Source: Algimonas arctica (GTDB taxonomy: Bacteria; Pseudomonadota; Alphaproteobacteria; Caulobacterales; Maricaulaceae). Taken from it: a DNA stretch of 64,000 bases. The DNA lies in assembly GCF_014652695.1 (NCBI RefSeq), contig NZ_BMZH01000002.1, forward strand, positions 112,655 through 176,654, in the 5' to 3' direction. Positions 55,252-64,000 of the stretch are shown here, in pieces; the first letter of the stretch is position 1; each line of letters opens with the position of its first letter. Both the position numbers and the translations under genes were made by a program. Below the pieces are notes generated by a model, which made no database searches, was not told where the DNA came from, and worked only from the letters and a program-made list of their open reading frames with translations.

Positions 55252-56210
55252 TCCGCGCGCTGCTCATCGGGCTGGCTTTAATCGGCCTCATCGCGTCACT
55301 CTTAGTGGGTCCCGCGCCGATCGATCTGTCAGCCGCGATCAACGGACTGTTGGGACAGGCAGAGCCGGCCACCAATGCCATTATGCGCGAGGTGCGATTG
55401 CCCAGGGCGATTGGTGCGCTCACTGTGGGCGCAGGATTGGGCGCATCGGGGGCCGCCTTACAAGGCTTCACCCGCAATGACCTCGCCGCGCCCGGTTTGC
55501 TAGGATTTTCGGCTTGCGCGGCGCTCGGTGCCGTTGCCGCGCTCTATTTCGGCTGGACCTATTTCCTCATGCCTGCGGCGATTGGCGGGGCCTTAATCGG
55601 CGCAACGATCATCGCGATCATGGCGCGCCGCCACGTTGGCGCGGGCGGATTAATCTTGGCCGGGATCGGCATCGGTGCGCTCGCTACAGCCATCACGGGC
55701 TTGCTCATGAACCTCGCCCCTAATCCATGGGCCTTGTCAGAATTAACCTATTGGCTGATGGGGTCCTTGGAAAATGTCGACGCAGGCGGGCTCAGCCTCG
55801 CCGTTCCCTTGACCCTTGTGGGCCTGGTGGCGCTCTGGCGGTCGGGGCCGTCCCTCCGCGCCTTATCTTTGGGGGAAGATACGGCGTCTAGTCTCGGCGT
55901 ATCGCTGCGGCACGTACAGGCCTTGATCGTCGTCGGAACAGCGCTGTGTATCGGCTCAGGCGTGGCATTGGCCGGCGCGATTGGGTTTGTCGGTCTATTT
56001 GTGCCGCACATTATGCGCCGACTATCTGGACCTGACCCGGCCGCATTGATCGGGCAGTCTGCCGTCGCCGGGGGCATGTTCCTGTTAGCAACAGACACAA
56101 TCGCGCGCCTCACGGCGGGACCCGGAACACCGCTCTACCTCGGTATTGTCACGTCCCTGATCGGTGTACCGTTCTTCCTTTATCTCGCCTTGCGTAAGAC
56201 TCCGTCATGA
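55248..56210 (+). CDS. FecCD/BtuC-type ABC importer permease
   Basis: Integral membrane protein of 320 residues with eight to ten hydrophobic segments. VRLPRAIGALTVGAGLGASGAALQG near residues 50-75 is the FecCD hallmark, and GFVGLFVPHIMRRLSGPD is the conserved coupling-helix region near the C-terminus, quoted here in part. It overlaps the binding protein and the ATPase genes by 4 bases each (ATGA). Confidence 0.92.
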   Translation: MIRALLIGLALIGLIASLLVGPAPIDLSAAINGLLGQAEPATNAIMREVRLPRAIGALTVGAGLGASGAALQGFTRNDLAAPGLLGFSACAALGAVAALYFGWTYFLMPAAIGGALIGATIIAIMARRHVGAGGLILAGIGIGALATAITGLLMNLAPNPWALSELTYWLMGSLENVDAGGLSLAVPLTLVGLVALWRSGPSLRALSLGEDTASSLGVSLRHVQALIVVGTALCIGSGVALAGAIGFVGLFVPHIMRRLSGPDPAALIGQSAVAGGMFLLATDTIARLTAGPGTPLYLGIVTSLIGVPFFLYLALRKTPS

Positions 56211-56932
56211 GCGGCCTCTCCGTCAACCGCGTCCACTTGCGCTACCCGAACGGCGGCGGCATTGAGACAGGACGCCTCGATTTTGGAGCCGGACAGATCA
56301 TCGCGCTGCTTGGGCCAAACGGGGCTGGGAAATCAACGCTGATCAAGGCGCTCGTCGGGGCCGTGCGCGCCGACGTCGAGGGGCTCTCTGTGGCTGGACA
56401 AACCCTGATTGATCCGCGTCAGCGCGCGCGAAATTTGGCCTATCTTTCACAGACCCGAACGGGTCCTGCGCTGAGTTCGGTTCGAGACATTATCGCACTC
56501 GGTCGCTTTCCTTTCGGAGCTCAAGACCCAGAGCAACGCGTTGCGGCTGTCATCGAGACACTGGGCTTAGGCCCCTTTGCAGACCGTCCCTTCGGAACAC
56601 TGTCAGGCGGCGAACAAGCCCGTGTTCTTTTGGGGCGGGCGCTAGCGGTTGATGCGCCCGTACTCCTAGCGGATGAACCGACTGCCTCGCTCGACCCGCA
56701 TTACGCACTGCGCATTATGGATACATTGCGATCCGAGGCGAGACGGGGTCGCACCGTCATTGTGTCCGTGCATGATCTGTCACTCGCTGAACGCTATTGC
56801 GATCAGGCGCTCATTCTGGCGGGGGGCTGCATCGTGGGACAAGGCACCGTGCGCGAAACATTAAACGCGGACATTCTCAGGGATGTCTTTCGCGTGTCCC
56901 GTTCTCCGGACGGTCTTACGCCGCTGTCTTGA
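56207..56932 (+). CDS. ABC importer ATPase (BtuD/FecE-type)
   Basis: ATPase subunit of 241 residues with Walker A GPNGAGKST, signature LSGGEQARVLLGRAL, Walker B PVLLADEPTASLDP and switch His in VSVHDLSLAE. It completes the importer with the two overlapping upstream genes. The radical SAM gene begins 57 bases downstream on the same strand. Confidence 0.93.
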   Translation: MSGLSVNRVHLRYPNGGGIETGRLDFGAGQIIALLGPNGAGKSTLIKALVGAVRADVEGLSVAGQTLIDPRQRARNLAYLSQTRTGPALSSVRDIIALGRFPFGAQDPEQRVAAVIETLGLGPFADRPFGTLSGGEQARVLLGRALAVDAPVLLADEPTASLDPHYALRIMDTLRSEARRGRTVIVSVHDLSLAERYCDQALILAGGCIVGQGTVRETLNADILRDVFRVSRSPDGLTPLS

Positions 56933-56989
56933 CCTGTTCGTGATGAAATGGTCCCTAGTCTCAGGCGTCTCGCCTGCTAGGAACACCCG

Positions 56990-57919
56990 ATGAACGCGCT
57001 TCTCGACCCTGCTAAATTTCTCGACCCTCACATCACGGCGAAAGGCGAGCCCCGCGCCACTGTCGCTTTTCAAGGATTTAAGACGCTGTGGTTTAACACG
57101 GGCTCACTGTGCAATATTGAGTGCGCCAATTGCTACATTCTGAGCAGTCCAACCGCTGATCATTTTATCTACCTGACACCCGACGACATACGCCCGTTTC
57201 TCGACGAATTACCCGACGCCATTGAGATCGGCTTTACCGGGGGTGAGCCGTTCCTCAATCCCGATGCCATCCGCTTGTGCGAAATGGCACTAGAACGCGG
57301 GCATGACCTCCTCATCCTGACCAATGCGATGCGGCCGATGATGCGGCCGCGCGTAAAAGCCGGGCTTTTGGATCTCAATACGCGCTTTCCTGGAAAAATG
57401 ACGCTTCGGGTGAGTCTCGATCATTACTCTGCAGCCGGGCATGATGCGGAACGCGGCGCGGGCGCCTTTGCCAAAGCCCTGCCGGGTCTGGATTGGCTCG
57501 CGGAACAGGGGTTTTCTATGCACATTGCCGGGCGCGCTATCTTTTCTGACTCAGACGCCGAAGCCCGCGATGGCTACCGCGCCTTAATCCATAATCACAA
57601 CTGGCCGATTAAGGCCGATGATCCGGCCGCACTCATGTTATTCCCGGAAATGGATGACACAGTTGACGTCCCTGAAATCACCACCGCCTGTTGGGACATC
57701 CTATCGGTCCATCCAGACAGTATGATGTGCGCGACGTCGCGCATGGTCGTCCGACGCAAAGGCGAACCCAAAGCGCGCGTTCTGGCTTGCACCCTACTCT
57801 GGGATGACGTGCAATTCGACATGGGCGCTACGCTGGATGAGGCGGCGCAGACGGTCTCTCTCAACCATCCGCACTGCGCCAAATTCTGCGTCCTCGGCGG
57901 GGCCAGCTGTTCGGCTTAA
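56990..57919 (+). CDS. Radical SAM protein
   Basis: Fe-S enzyme of 309 residues with the cluster motif CNIECANC (C-x3-C-x2-C) near residue 41, then EIGFTGGEPFLNP for SAM binding. Several extra cysteines in the C-terminal part (TTACWDIL, MMCATSRM, LACTLLWD and the end CAKFCVLGGASCSA) suggest a second cluster of the SPASM kind. The substrate is not evident. It follows the importer genes closely and may be co-transcribed. Confidence 0.88.
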   Translation: MNALLDPAKFLDPHITAKGEPRATVAFQGFKTLWFNTGSLCNIECANCYILSSPTADHFIYLTPDDIRPFLDELPDAIEIGFTGGEPFLNPDAIRLCEMALERGHDLLILTNAMRPMMRPRVKAGLLDLNTRFPGKMTLRVSLDHYSAAGHDAERGAGAFAKALPGLDWLAEQGFSMHIAGRAIFSDSDAEARDGYRALIHNHNWPIKADDPAALMLFPEMDDTVDVPEITTACWDILSVHPDSMMCATSRMVVRRKGEPKARVLACTLLWDDVQFDMGATLDEAAQTVSLNHPHCAKFCVLGGASCSA

Positions 57920-57921
57920 GG

Positions 57922-59949
57922 CTACTCAGCCCCCAGCGAACTTTCTCCAAGGTTATCTTCAACAAAGTCGATCATGGCTTCCGCCAGCTCCTGACGGCAC
58001 CTCTGAATGCTGAGGTAATGATCGTCGCCCTCAAAGCTTAACCGTTCATGCCCACGTCCGCCCGCAAGGGCGCGATCCATACTGATGAATTGGTCATAAT
58101 TCACGACGGAATCGAGCGTCCCGTGGGCGAGCAAAACGGGGCCCTTAATATCCTCCGCCCGATCGACGGGGCTGTTCGCACGCCGGAGTGTATTATCCTC
58201 CAGCATAGTCCCTAAAAAGCGACGGGCGCTGCCTCTGCCAAAGGCAAATTTTTGCTGGTCCTGATAGAAACTCTTCACATCTGTGAGAGCCGCGACTGCG
58301 ATTGTGCATTGGTAAAGTTCCGGATCATTCGCCGCCCCCATCAAGGCGGCATAACCGCCAAATGACCACCCGGCGATACAGATTCGGTCAGGGTCTGCGT
58401 AACCTTTTTCGATTAGATACCGCGTGCCGTCTTCCACATCGTCTTGAATCAGTGTCCAATCTTCCCGTCCGGCGCGTTCAAACGCTTCGCCGTATCCAGT
58501 CGAACCCCTAAAATTCATCTGCAAGACCCCGTAACCATGCGCCGCAAAGAGTTGCGCCATCCAGTCAAACGTCTTGAAATCCCGCGCATAGGGCCCACCA
58601 TGAGGCAAGACGATAAAGGGCAAATCCTTGATCTGAGAATTGTCTCGAACCTGCGTCGGCAACGTCACATAGGCCGGTATTTTCGAGCCATCGCGTGTCG
58701 TGTATTTGACCGAGACAACATTCCCAAGCGATTGCGAATCGACCCCAGGATAGTTCAGCGTCAGCAACGAAAAAGGCTGTCCCGATTGGTAAACATTAAG
58801 TCCGCCCGGATCATAGGGGTTGCTGACTCGGATCAAAATAATCTGTCCGTCTTTCGATTGATCGATCAGCTGGACCGCGTAGCCATCCAATTTGCTTTCA
58901 GCTTCGAGGAGAACTTGACCATATCCGGGCAATAGAGTTCTAACAGGCACGTCCGACGCATAGGTCGCACCAACAATCTTTGTCCCGTCGGATGAGAATA
59001 GTGGGCCGCGCGCATCAAACGTGTCGTTTTGGAAAATCGTTTCGGTGAACGCACGCTCGACCAGATCATAAATATGCAAACCGCGTGTGTTCTGATCGCG
59101 GTAAGCCCGCACGACCAATCGCGTCATATCGGGAAAACCAGCGACAATATCCACATCAAGGTTTAATCCCTTATATTTTGAAATATCTTCAAATTCTCCG
59201 GACTGAGGATCACGCACAATCGTTTGTGGGGTTGCTCCGCTGGAGCCCGTAAAACCAGACCCCGCAATGACTTGACCATCCGTTGTCGTGACCCAATCCG
59301 TGATACTAAATTTATTTTTGTGCACCACACGGTCACGACCGGTCGCAACATTGACTTTACGCACGTCCGGATAAATCTGGTTAGAGTCGTCGCCTGCAAA
59401 CTCCATAAGAATATGGTTTGGATCATCTTCCAACCAGTCGAGAACAACGTCATTATATTGTCTGAATCCTTGTGGCCGAACCAGTATCCGTCCCTCAAGC
59501 GTATCGGCGTCGATCGAATAAATCGAACTTACCGTAATAGCGAGTTCGTTCTGCGTGCTATTGAAAGCCGCGTTTTATAGCCGACTGCCCGTTGTTCTAC
59601 GTGTGCCACCGACTTCGACAGACCCCCAGAGTGATACGAAAACGCGGTCATTATTGGCCCACTTAATCCATTTTGGCTTGGCTCCCTCACCGAGCGTCAG
59701 CGCCCCATTGTCGTCAAGGGATTCACCATCCAAAGACACGATTTGAACGACATACTCCCCGTTAACCGCTCGAATAATCGCGACCCGCGTTCCATCCGGC
59801 GAGATCGCCGCATCATAGCCCGCAGGAAGTTGTCCAAATTGGGCTGCATCTGGTGCAGCGGCGACTGTCATGCCTGTCGATACAGCGATTAAAGCCGCGC
59901 TCACGAGAGTGGCTAAACCCAACTTAAAGCGTCCCATCGAAAACCTCAT
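57922..59949 (-). pseudogene. S9-family prolyl oligopeptidase-like gene interrupted by one in-frame TAA
   Basis: Reading from ATG 59949, a signal peptide (GLATLVSAALIAVSTG, cleavage near AAAPDA) and the start of a beta-propeller are followed by a TAA at 59577-59575. The same frame then stays open for over 550 codons to 57922. It resumes NAAFNSTQNELAIT, SIYSIDADTLEGR, VLDWLEDDPNH and carries the catalytic domain with GWSFGGYAAL (Ser), HGTLDSVV (Asp) and GDDHYLS (His). Without the stop the protein would have about 675 residues, normal for S9 acylaminoacyl-peptidases. So a single nonsense change, not a frameshift, breaks it. A TTG-initiated downstream product from 59433 would lack the signal peptide. 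Confidence 0.85.
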
Positions 59950-59958
59950 TGTTTCACA

Positions 59959-59978
59959 AATACACGCTTGCGTAGCAA
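59959..59978 (-). repeat. 20-base repeat upstream of S9 gene 1
   Basis: AATACACGCTTGCGTAGCAA (plus strand) lies 10 bases upstream of the ATG at 59949 and is identical to 62116-62135 upstream of the second S9 gene. It contains the near-palindrome ACGC-TT-GCGT. It may be a shared regulatory site or a relic of the duplication that produced the two genes. Confidence 0.6.
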
Positions 59979-60123
59979 TATAACCTAAGCCCTGTAAAGC
60001 CGGAGACGGTGGGATCGTCAGCGCAAATCTATTTCTGCGCTGTCGCAAATTATCGCGCTTTCTCATCCCTGTTACGCGGCGTTTTGAGCCCTTCGCCGAG
60101 CGCGTTACCCCGCCTTAGATTTA

Positions 60124-62094
60124 TCATTTAATGAACGGACTTTCCCCGTTCACTTTGATCAGGAACGCTTCGATCCCTTTGAGCATGGCCTGACGATTGG
60201 CTTGATTGGACATGTAATGATCTTCGTCCTCGAAGCTCATATACGTTCCGTCCACGCCCGCACTTTCCAGCCGCCGTTTCATCCTTATGTATTGATCAAA
60301 CCTAACGGCTAAATCGCTTTCACCGTGCGTCAGAAAGACAGGGATGCGAATTTTGTCAGCTTGTTGCACCGGATTGTTCGCCCGCATCAAATCCTTATCG
60401 TCCATCAGCGACCCAAACGTACGGACCGCCATGACCTCCCCACTCGCATAATAATCCTTAAGGTCAGAAATAGCGTCTGGAACATCCGTCAACGCCGCAA
60501 TCGCAATTGAACACGCGTATAGATCGGGAGTCTTGGCGGCGCCCATCAAAGCTGCGTATCCGCCATAAGACCAGCCGGCGATGCAGCTCTTGCTCGGGTT
60601 CGTATACACTTTTTCAATTAACCATCGCATGCCGTCCTCGACATCTTCCTGCATAACGACCCAGTTGCTACGGCCTGCCTCAGAGAAGCTTTTACCGTAA
60701 CCCGATGATCCGCGAAAATTCATTTGTAGAACGAGATAACCACGGGTCGCGAAAAACTGCGCTAAATAATTAAACCGTTTTTCTTCGCGCGAAAAAGGAC
60801 CCCCATGAGGCAAGATAATCGTCGGTAGATTTTTCAAATCCGCGCCGTCCGTAATGATCGGTGGCAACGTTAGGAAAGCTGGAATCTTTTGTCCATCACG
60901 GGCCTTATAGCTCAGTGCAATCATAATCCCCATCGCGTCAGTGTCCAGGCCTTGCATATTGTCCAAGAGCCATTTGGCCTCTCCGCCACGCTGATATAAA
61001 TAGAGCCCCCCCGGTTCACTCGGGCCGCTAACCTTCAAAAGAAGTTTCTCAAAATTCGCTGATTGGTCAATAATGGAGACCTGATAACCCTCAAAATATT
61101 CGAGCGCTTCTTCATAAGTACTATTATATTCATCGAACAAAACACGTTCGCTTATTTCCCCCGTGAAGCTCGCGCCAACAATCTTATTGCCGTCCTCCGA
61201 CAAAAGGACATTTTTGACGTCATACTCATCATTTTGATAAATGGCCTCTCCCCACTCTTTTTTAGCCAAATCGTAGCGGTGCAATCCCCGTGTATCCCGC
61301 CCTCGATAAGCGGACATAACAAGGGTCCGCCCCACATCAACGACAGCGACAACAAACATCTCTTCGGGGTCTAGGCCGGGAAATTCATCCGCCATTCCCC
61401 ACTCCCCAGTTGTAGGGTCAAGAATGCGCATGAATGCCTTTTTGCCTTCACTACGTGACCCAAGGCCGACACGCGACTCTCCGTTGGAATCCGTAATCCA
61501 GTTGTTCACGCCAATAAACCGACGCTTGATGACCTTACTACGACCTGTTGCAACCTCAACTTTGCGTACATCCGGTAGCGCTTATTCGTCGCGGTCGCTG
61601 GCGAATTGCATGATAATATGATCGGGGTCATCTTCGAGCCAATCGAGCACTCGGTTATTAAACTGCCGCATGGTTTTCTTTGGCGGCTTCACGACAATAT
61701 TGGCTTCGAGCGTATTTGAATCGATCAGATGCAAAAACCCAGTCTGGATCGGAATATCCCGGTACATTTGTGTCTGACGAACAGAAACGATCACACGATG
61801 ATTATCAATCCATTTGACGTAGTCGGGCTTTACCTGATCCCCTAATCCAACCACGCGCAGCTCGCCTAGTTTGGATCTTGACCCTGTCAAATCAATGAAA
61901 TTGATGAAATATGTGCCTTGATGGTTTTGCAAAATCGCAATTTGTTCACCGTCCGGTGCAATCGCGGCATCATGGGCTTGTGGCAACTGTCCAAATAGCG
62001 CGGCGTCTGGGGCGGACTGCGCAGCGCCAACAAACATCAATGACGAGAAAAATACCGCAGACAAAGCGGCCAAGCCCAATTTTGAGCGTCGCAT
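60124..62094 (-). pseudogene. Second S9-family peptidase gene, paralogue, also interrupted by one in-frame TAA
   Basis: From ATG 62094 the frame encodes a signal peptide (GLAALSAVFFSSLMF, then AQSAPDA), reaches QFASDRDE and meets TAA at 61584-61582. The same frame then continues ALPDVRKVEVATGRSKVIKRR and onward to 60124, with GWSYGGYAAL (Ser), HGESDLAV (Asp) and EDEDHYMS (His). Aligned with the paralogue at 57922-59949 (FAGDDSNQIYPDVRKV), the stop takes the place of a Gln, so a CAA-to-TAA change is likely. Intact length would be about 656 residues. The two genes are tandem duplicates with diverged sequence. Confidence 0.85.
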
Positions 62095-62115
62095 ATAAGA
62101 GCCCCGATCGGTACG

Positions 62116-62135
62116 AATACACGCTTGCGTAGCAA
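62116..62135 (-). repeat. 20-base repeat upstream of S9 gene 2
   Basis: Identical to 59959-59978. Here it lies 22 bases upstream of the ATG at 62094. Sequence outside the box is only weakly similar between the two copies, so this box has been kept better than its surroundings. Confidence 0.6.
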
Positions 62136-62194
62136 CGAGTTTATAGGGATGCAACTTTGGCGACGGCGCAATAGGCGCGTCAGCCCAATGCTCT

Positions 62195-63205
62195 CTAAGC
62201 CGAAAAATGTTTGGAGAGGCGCAGGCCTTGCGCTTGGTAGGAGCTACCGGCGGCGCCGTACAAAGTCGTGGGCGGTTCGACCAAGGCCTCAAAAACGAGG
62301 TGGGCCACGGGTTGACCGTGGGATAGCAAAAACGGCACATCGCGTCCGCGGACTTCAAGCACCGCGCGACTGCCAGCACCGCCTGCTTCGGCAATCCCAA
62401 ACCCCGGGTCAAAGAAGCCCGCATAATGCGCGCGAAATTCACCGATTTCCGTATCAATCGGCGCCATTTCAGCGGCCTCACCAACCGGGATTTCAACCGC
62501 TTCACGGCTCGCCAATATATAGAACTCTTCCGGCTCCAGAATAAGCCCGCCATTCGTCAAGCGGATCGGCTCCCAATAATCCAGTGCATTATGCGCGCCA
62601 ACACCGCGCAGATCGACCAAGCCGGAATGACGCCGCGCCCGGTAGCCGACAACTTGGCTCTCTGGTGACAGGTCGACAGACACGGTTTGTTTGCGTAGCG
62701 GTTTTGACTCGCCTTGTCGAAAACGGATTTGCGACAGTCGATCCCCCGTGCGCGCCAAAATCGGGAAGGTCCGAGGCGCAACTTCCAGCCAGAGCGGGCC
62801 CGAATATCCATCCGGCAACGCATCAAAACGGTCCGAGGCCTCGCCCACGGCACGGGCGAAGACATCCAGCCGTCCGGTTGAGCTTTTCGGATTTGCCAAG
62901 GCGGATAACCCAGCGGGTAAATCAAGGCTTTCGCGCAACTCAATCAGGTAAATACAGCCTGTTTCCAGAACCGCGCCAGCATCAAGGTCGATTTCATGTA
63001 AGCAGAGCGCGTCGATCCCATCCGCGACCCTGTTTCCCGCGCCCGGTAAGAAAGATGCGCGCATACGAAAGGCGCGACGCCCCAAGGTCAGGTCGAGCGA
63101 CGCAGGCTGCAACGTCTGCGGCAAAGCCGTGTCGCTCACGTCTTTTGCGACGCGCACATTCCCGGCCTTAATCAAGGCCGCGATCTGCTGAGAGGGCAGG
63201 ATCAT
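62195..63205 (-). CDS. dcd: 2'-deoxycytidine 5'-triphosphate deaminase (long alphaproteobacterial form)
   Basis: dUTPase/dCTP deaminase-fold enzyme that turns dCTP into dUTP for thymidylate synthesis. At 336 residues it is about twice the length of E. coli Dcd, and two copies of the fold are suggested: LQPASLDLTLG with NPKSSTGRLDVFAR in the first half, and EPEEFYILASRE with HYAGFFDPGFG in the second. The long form is usual in alphaproteobacteria. It is upstream of the S9 genes on the same strand with a 100-base gap. Confidence 0.88.
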   Translation of the reverse strand: MILPSQQIAALIKAGNVRVAKDVSDTALPQTLQPASLDLTLGRRAFRMRASFLPGAGNRVADGIDALCLHEIDLDAGAVLETGCIYLIELRESLDLPAGLSALANPKSSTGRLDVFARAVGEASDRFDALPDGYSGPLWLEVAPRTFPILARTGDRLSQIRFRQGESKPLRKQTVSVDLSPESQVVGYRARRHSGLVDLRGVGAHNALDYWEPIRLTNGGLILEPEEFYILASREAVEIPVGEAAEMAPIDTEIGEFRAHYAGFFDPGFGIAEAGGAGSRAVLEVRGRDVPFLLSHGQPVAHLVFEALVEPPTTLYGAAGSSYQAQGLRLSKHFSA

Positions 63206-63460
63206 AACATTAGACTAGGCGCGCAACTCAGAGCGCTCAAGCGGCGAAATCACTGAAAAGGTGGACGAAATCGTTTGGCGAGGTCCGTAAAATTCTGGCT
63301 CAACTGGGATGAGGCGCATTCCCTTCCCGCGCGATCACTGCGAAAATATGGCACAAAGCGGGGTAAAACAGTTGCATGGCGGCATCCTACGTGAAAACTT
63401 TATCAGGCTTGGAAACTGTGACGTGGGACGGTTACGGCCAAGTGTGGGAAAGGGGACATT
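63206..63460. other. Divergent promoter region
   Basis: About 255 bases between dcd (minus) and apaG (plus), expected to hold both promoters. AGGGG lies six bases before the apaG ATG. No other feature stands out. Confidence 0.4.
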
Positions 63461-63925
63461 ATGGACAAGTCAGAAAATCACGGCAAGTCTGAAACCAAAG
63501 ACGGCTCGGCCGTTCCGCCCATCATGCCCCCCATGTTTGAACAACGCACAGGCGATGTCGTCGTCCGGGTCGAACCCGAATATCTCGCTGAACAAAGTAG
63601 CCCTTCTGACGGTCGTTTTATCTGGGCCTATACGGTCGAAATTGACAATCAATCGGCGGATGATCTCCGCGTCACTGGACGGTACTGGCATATCGCGGAT
63701 AGTCGTGGTCAGGTGCAAGAAGTTCGCGGCCAAGGTGTTGTCGGCGAAAAACCCGTCGTTAAAGCCGGAGAACAATTCCGCTACACCTCTGGCGCTCCGC
63801 TCTCCGCCCCATCCGGCATGATGAGCGGCACGTATCGTGTTGAGCCGGAAAGCGGCGATGCCTATGACGTCGAAATTCCGGTTTTCGTCTTAGACAGCCC
63901 GTTTGAAGGCACAATGTTCAACTAG
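63461..63925 (+). CDS. apaG: ApaG family protein
   Basis: Small beta-sandwich protein (fibronectin III-like DUF525), 154 residues. GRFIWAYTVEIDNQSADDL, then RYWHIADSRG, GVVGEKPVVKAGEQFRYTSG and MSGTYRVE are the conserved ApaG sequence. The first 25 residues are a polar leader longer than usual. ApaG is linked to metal tolerance and nucleotide metabolism in enterobacteria; its biochemical role is not settled. Confidence 0.93.
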   Translation: MDKSENHGKSETKDGSAVPPIMPPMFEQRTGDVVVRVEPEYLAEQSSPSDGRFIWAYTVEIDNQSADDLRVTGRYWHIADSRGQVQEVRGQGVVGEKPVVKAGEQFRYTSGAPLSAPSGMMSGTYRVEPESGDAYDVEIPVFVLDSPFEGTMFN

Positions 63926-63947
63926 GTCTTATAATCCTTTGTGTCTG

Positions 63948-63973
63948 AGCCGTCCTCCGGGGCGGCTTTTTTT
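63948..63973 (+). terminator. Rho-independent terminator of apaG
   Basis: An 8-bp stem AGCCGTCC/GGGCGGCT (one G-T pair) with loop TCCG, followed directly by a run of seven T residues, 22 bases after the apaG stop. Confidence 0.9.
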
Positions 63974-64000
63974 ATGGCCTGTTTCAGGTCTGCACGCATT

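Noticed and set aside
57922..62094. Reassigned or recoded UAA codon as an explanation for the stops in both S9 genes
   Set aside because: TAA serves as the normal final stop of other intact genes here (for example adenosine kinase and the lipoprotein gene at 20553), and no recoding signal was seen around the internal stops.
1..64000. CRISPR arrays, tRNA or rRNA genes, prophage genes
   Set aside because: No regularly spaced repeats, tRNA-like cloverleaf signatures, rRNA sequence or phage structural genes were noticed on either strand, though a reading by eye can miss a tRNA.

Overview
The window looks like a chromosomal segment of an alphaproteobacterium of moderate GC, probably of the Caulobacterales/Maricaulales (Hyphomonadaceae-like) type. 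This is inferred from gene content: methionine synthase split into two genes beside metF, an ahcY/adenosine kinase pair with a SahR-like operator, a long dCTP deaminase, ApaG and an Anbu peptidase operon. No rRNA, tRNA or CRISPR array was seen.

Region 1 (1-25,140) mixes surface-polysaccharide genes with decayed insertion sequences. It holds two Wzc-type chain-length/tyrosine-kinase genes (one cut by the left edge), a UDP-glucuronate 4-epimerase-like gene, a sugar-phosphate transferase, a PPP-type phosphatase, secreted or lipoprotein genes including an M48 protease, and a GtrB/small-flippase pair. Between the first two polysaccharide genes and the second wzc lies a compact SAM-cycle block: metK, ahcY, adenosine kinase, split metH and metF. 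The spacers hold degenerate IS6, IS66 and IS3 transposase remnants, none intact.

Region 2 (25,161-40,249) is a polysaccharide locus of the ABC-transporter type. One tightly overlapping operon encodes a lipoprotein, a pyruvyl transferase, an ABC-2 permease, an ABC ATPase and a glycosyltransferase. The ATPase carries an unusual C-terminal pseudopilin-G-like domain that also makes up most of the lipoprotein. Upstream are two unrecognised proteins, another glycosyltransferase and a second pyruvyl transferase. A divergent sugar-nucleotide block follows: an rmlC with its core deleted, rmlB, galE, a glycosyltransferase, an AGE-family epimerase and a phosphomannomutase.

Region 3 (40,759-47,065) is a cyanophycin storage locus: cyanophycinase, cyanophycin synthetase, a Mur-ligase-like paralogue without ATP-grasp, and an isoaspartyl dipeptidase/asparaginase.

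Region 4 (47,228-64,000) is mostly housekeeping and conserved accessory genes: an ABC-F ATPase, a saccharopine-dehydrogenase-like protein, the four-gene Anbu operon, a B12/iron-type ABC importer, a radical SAM protein, two tandem S9 peptidase genes each broken by one in-frame TAA, dCTP deaminase and ApaG. The B12-type importer fits the need of the B12-dependent methionine synthase in region 1, though no cobalamin riboswitch was seen.

All assignments come from reading motifs by eye. Edges of decayed elements are approximate.
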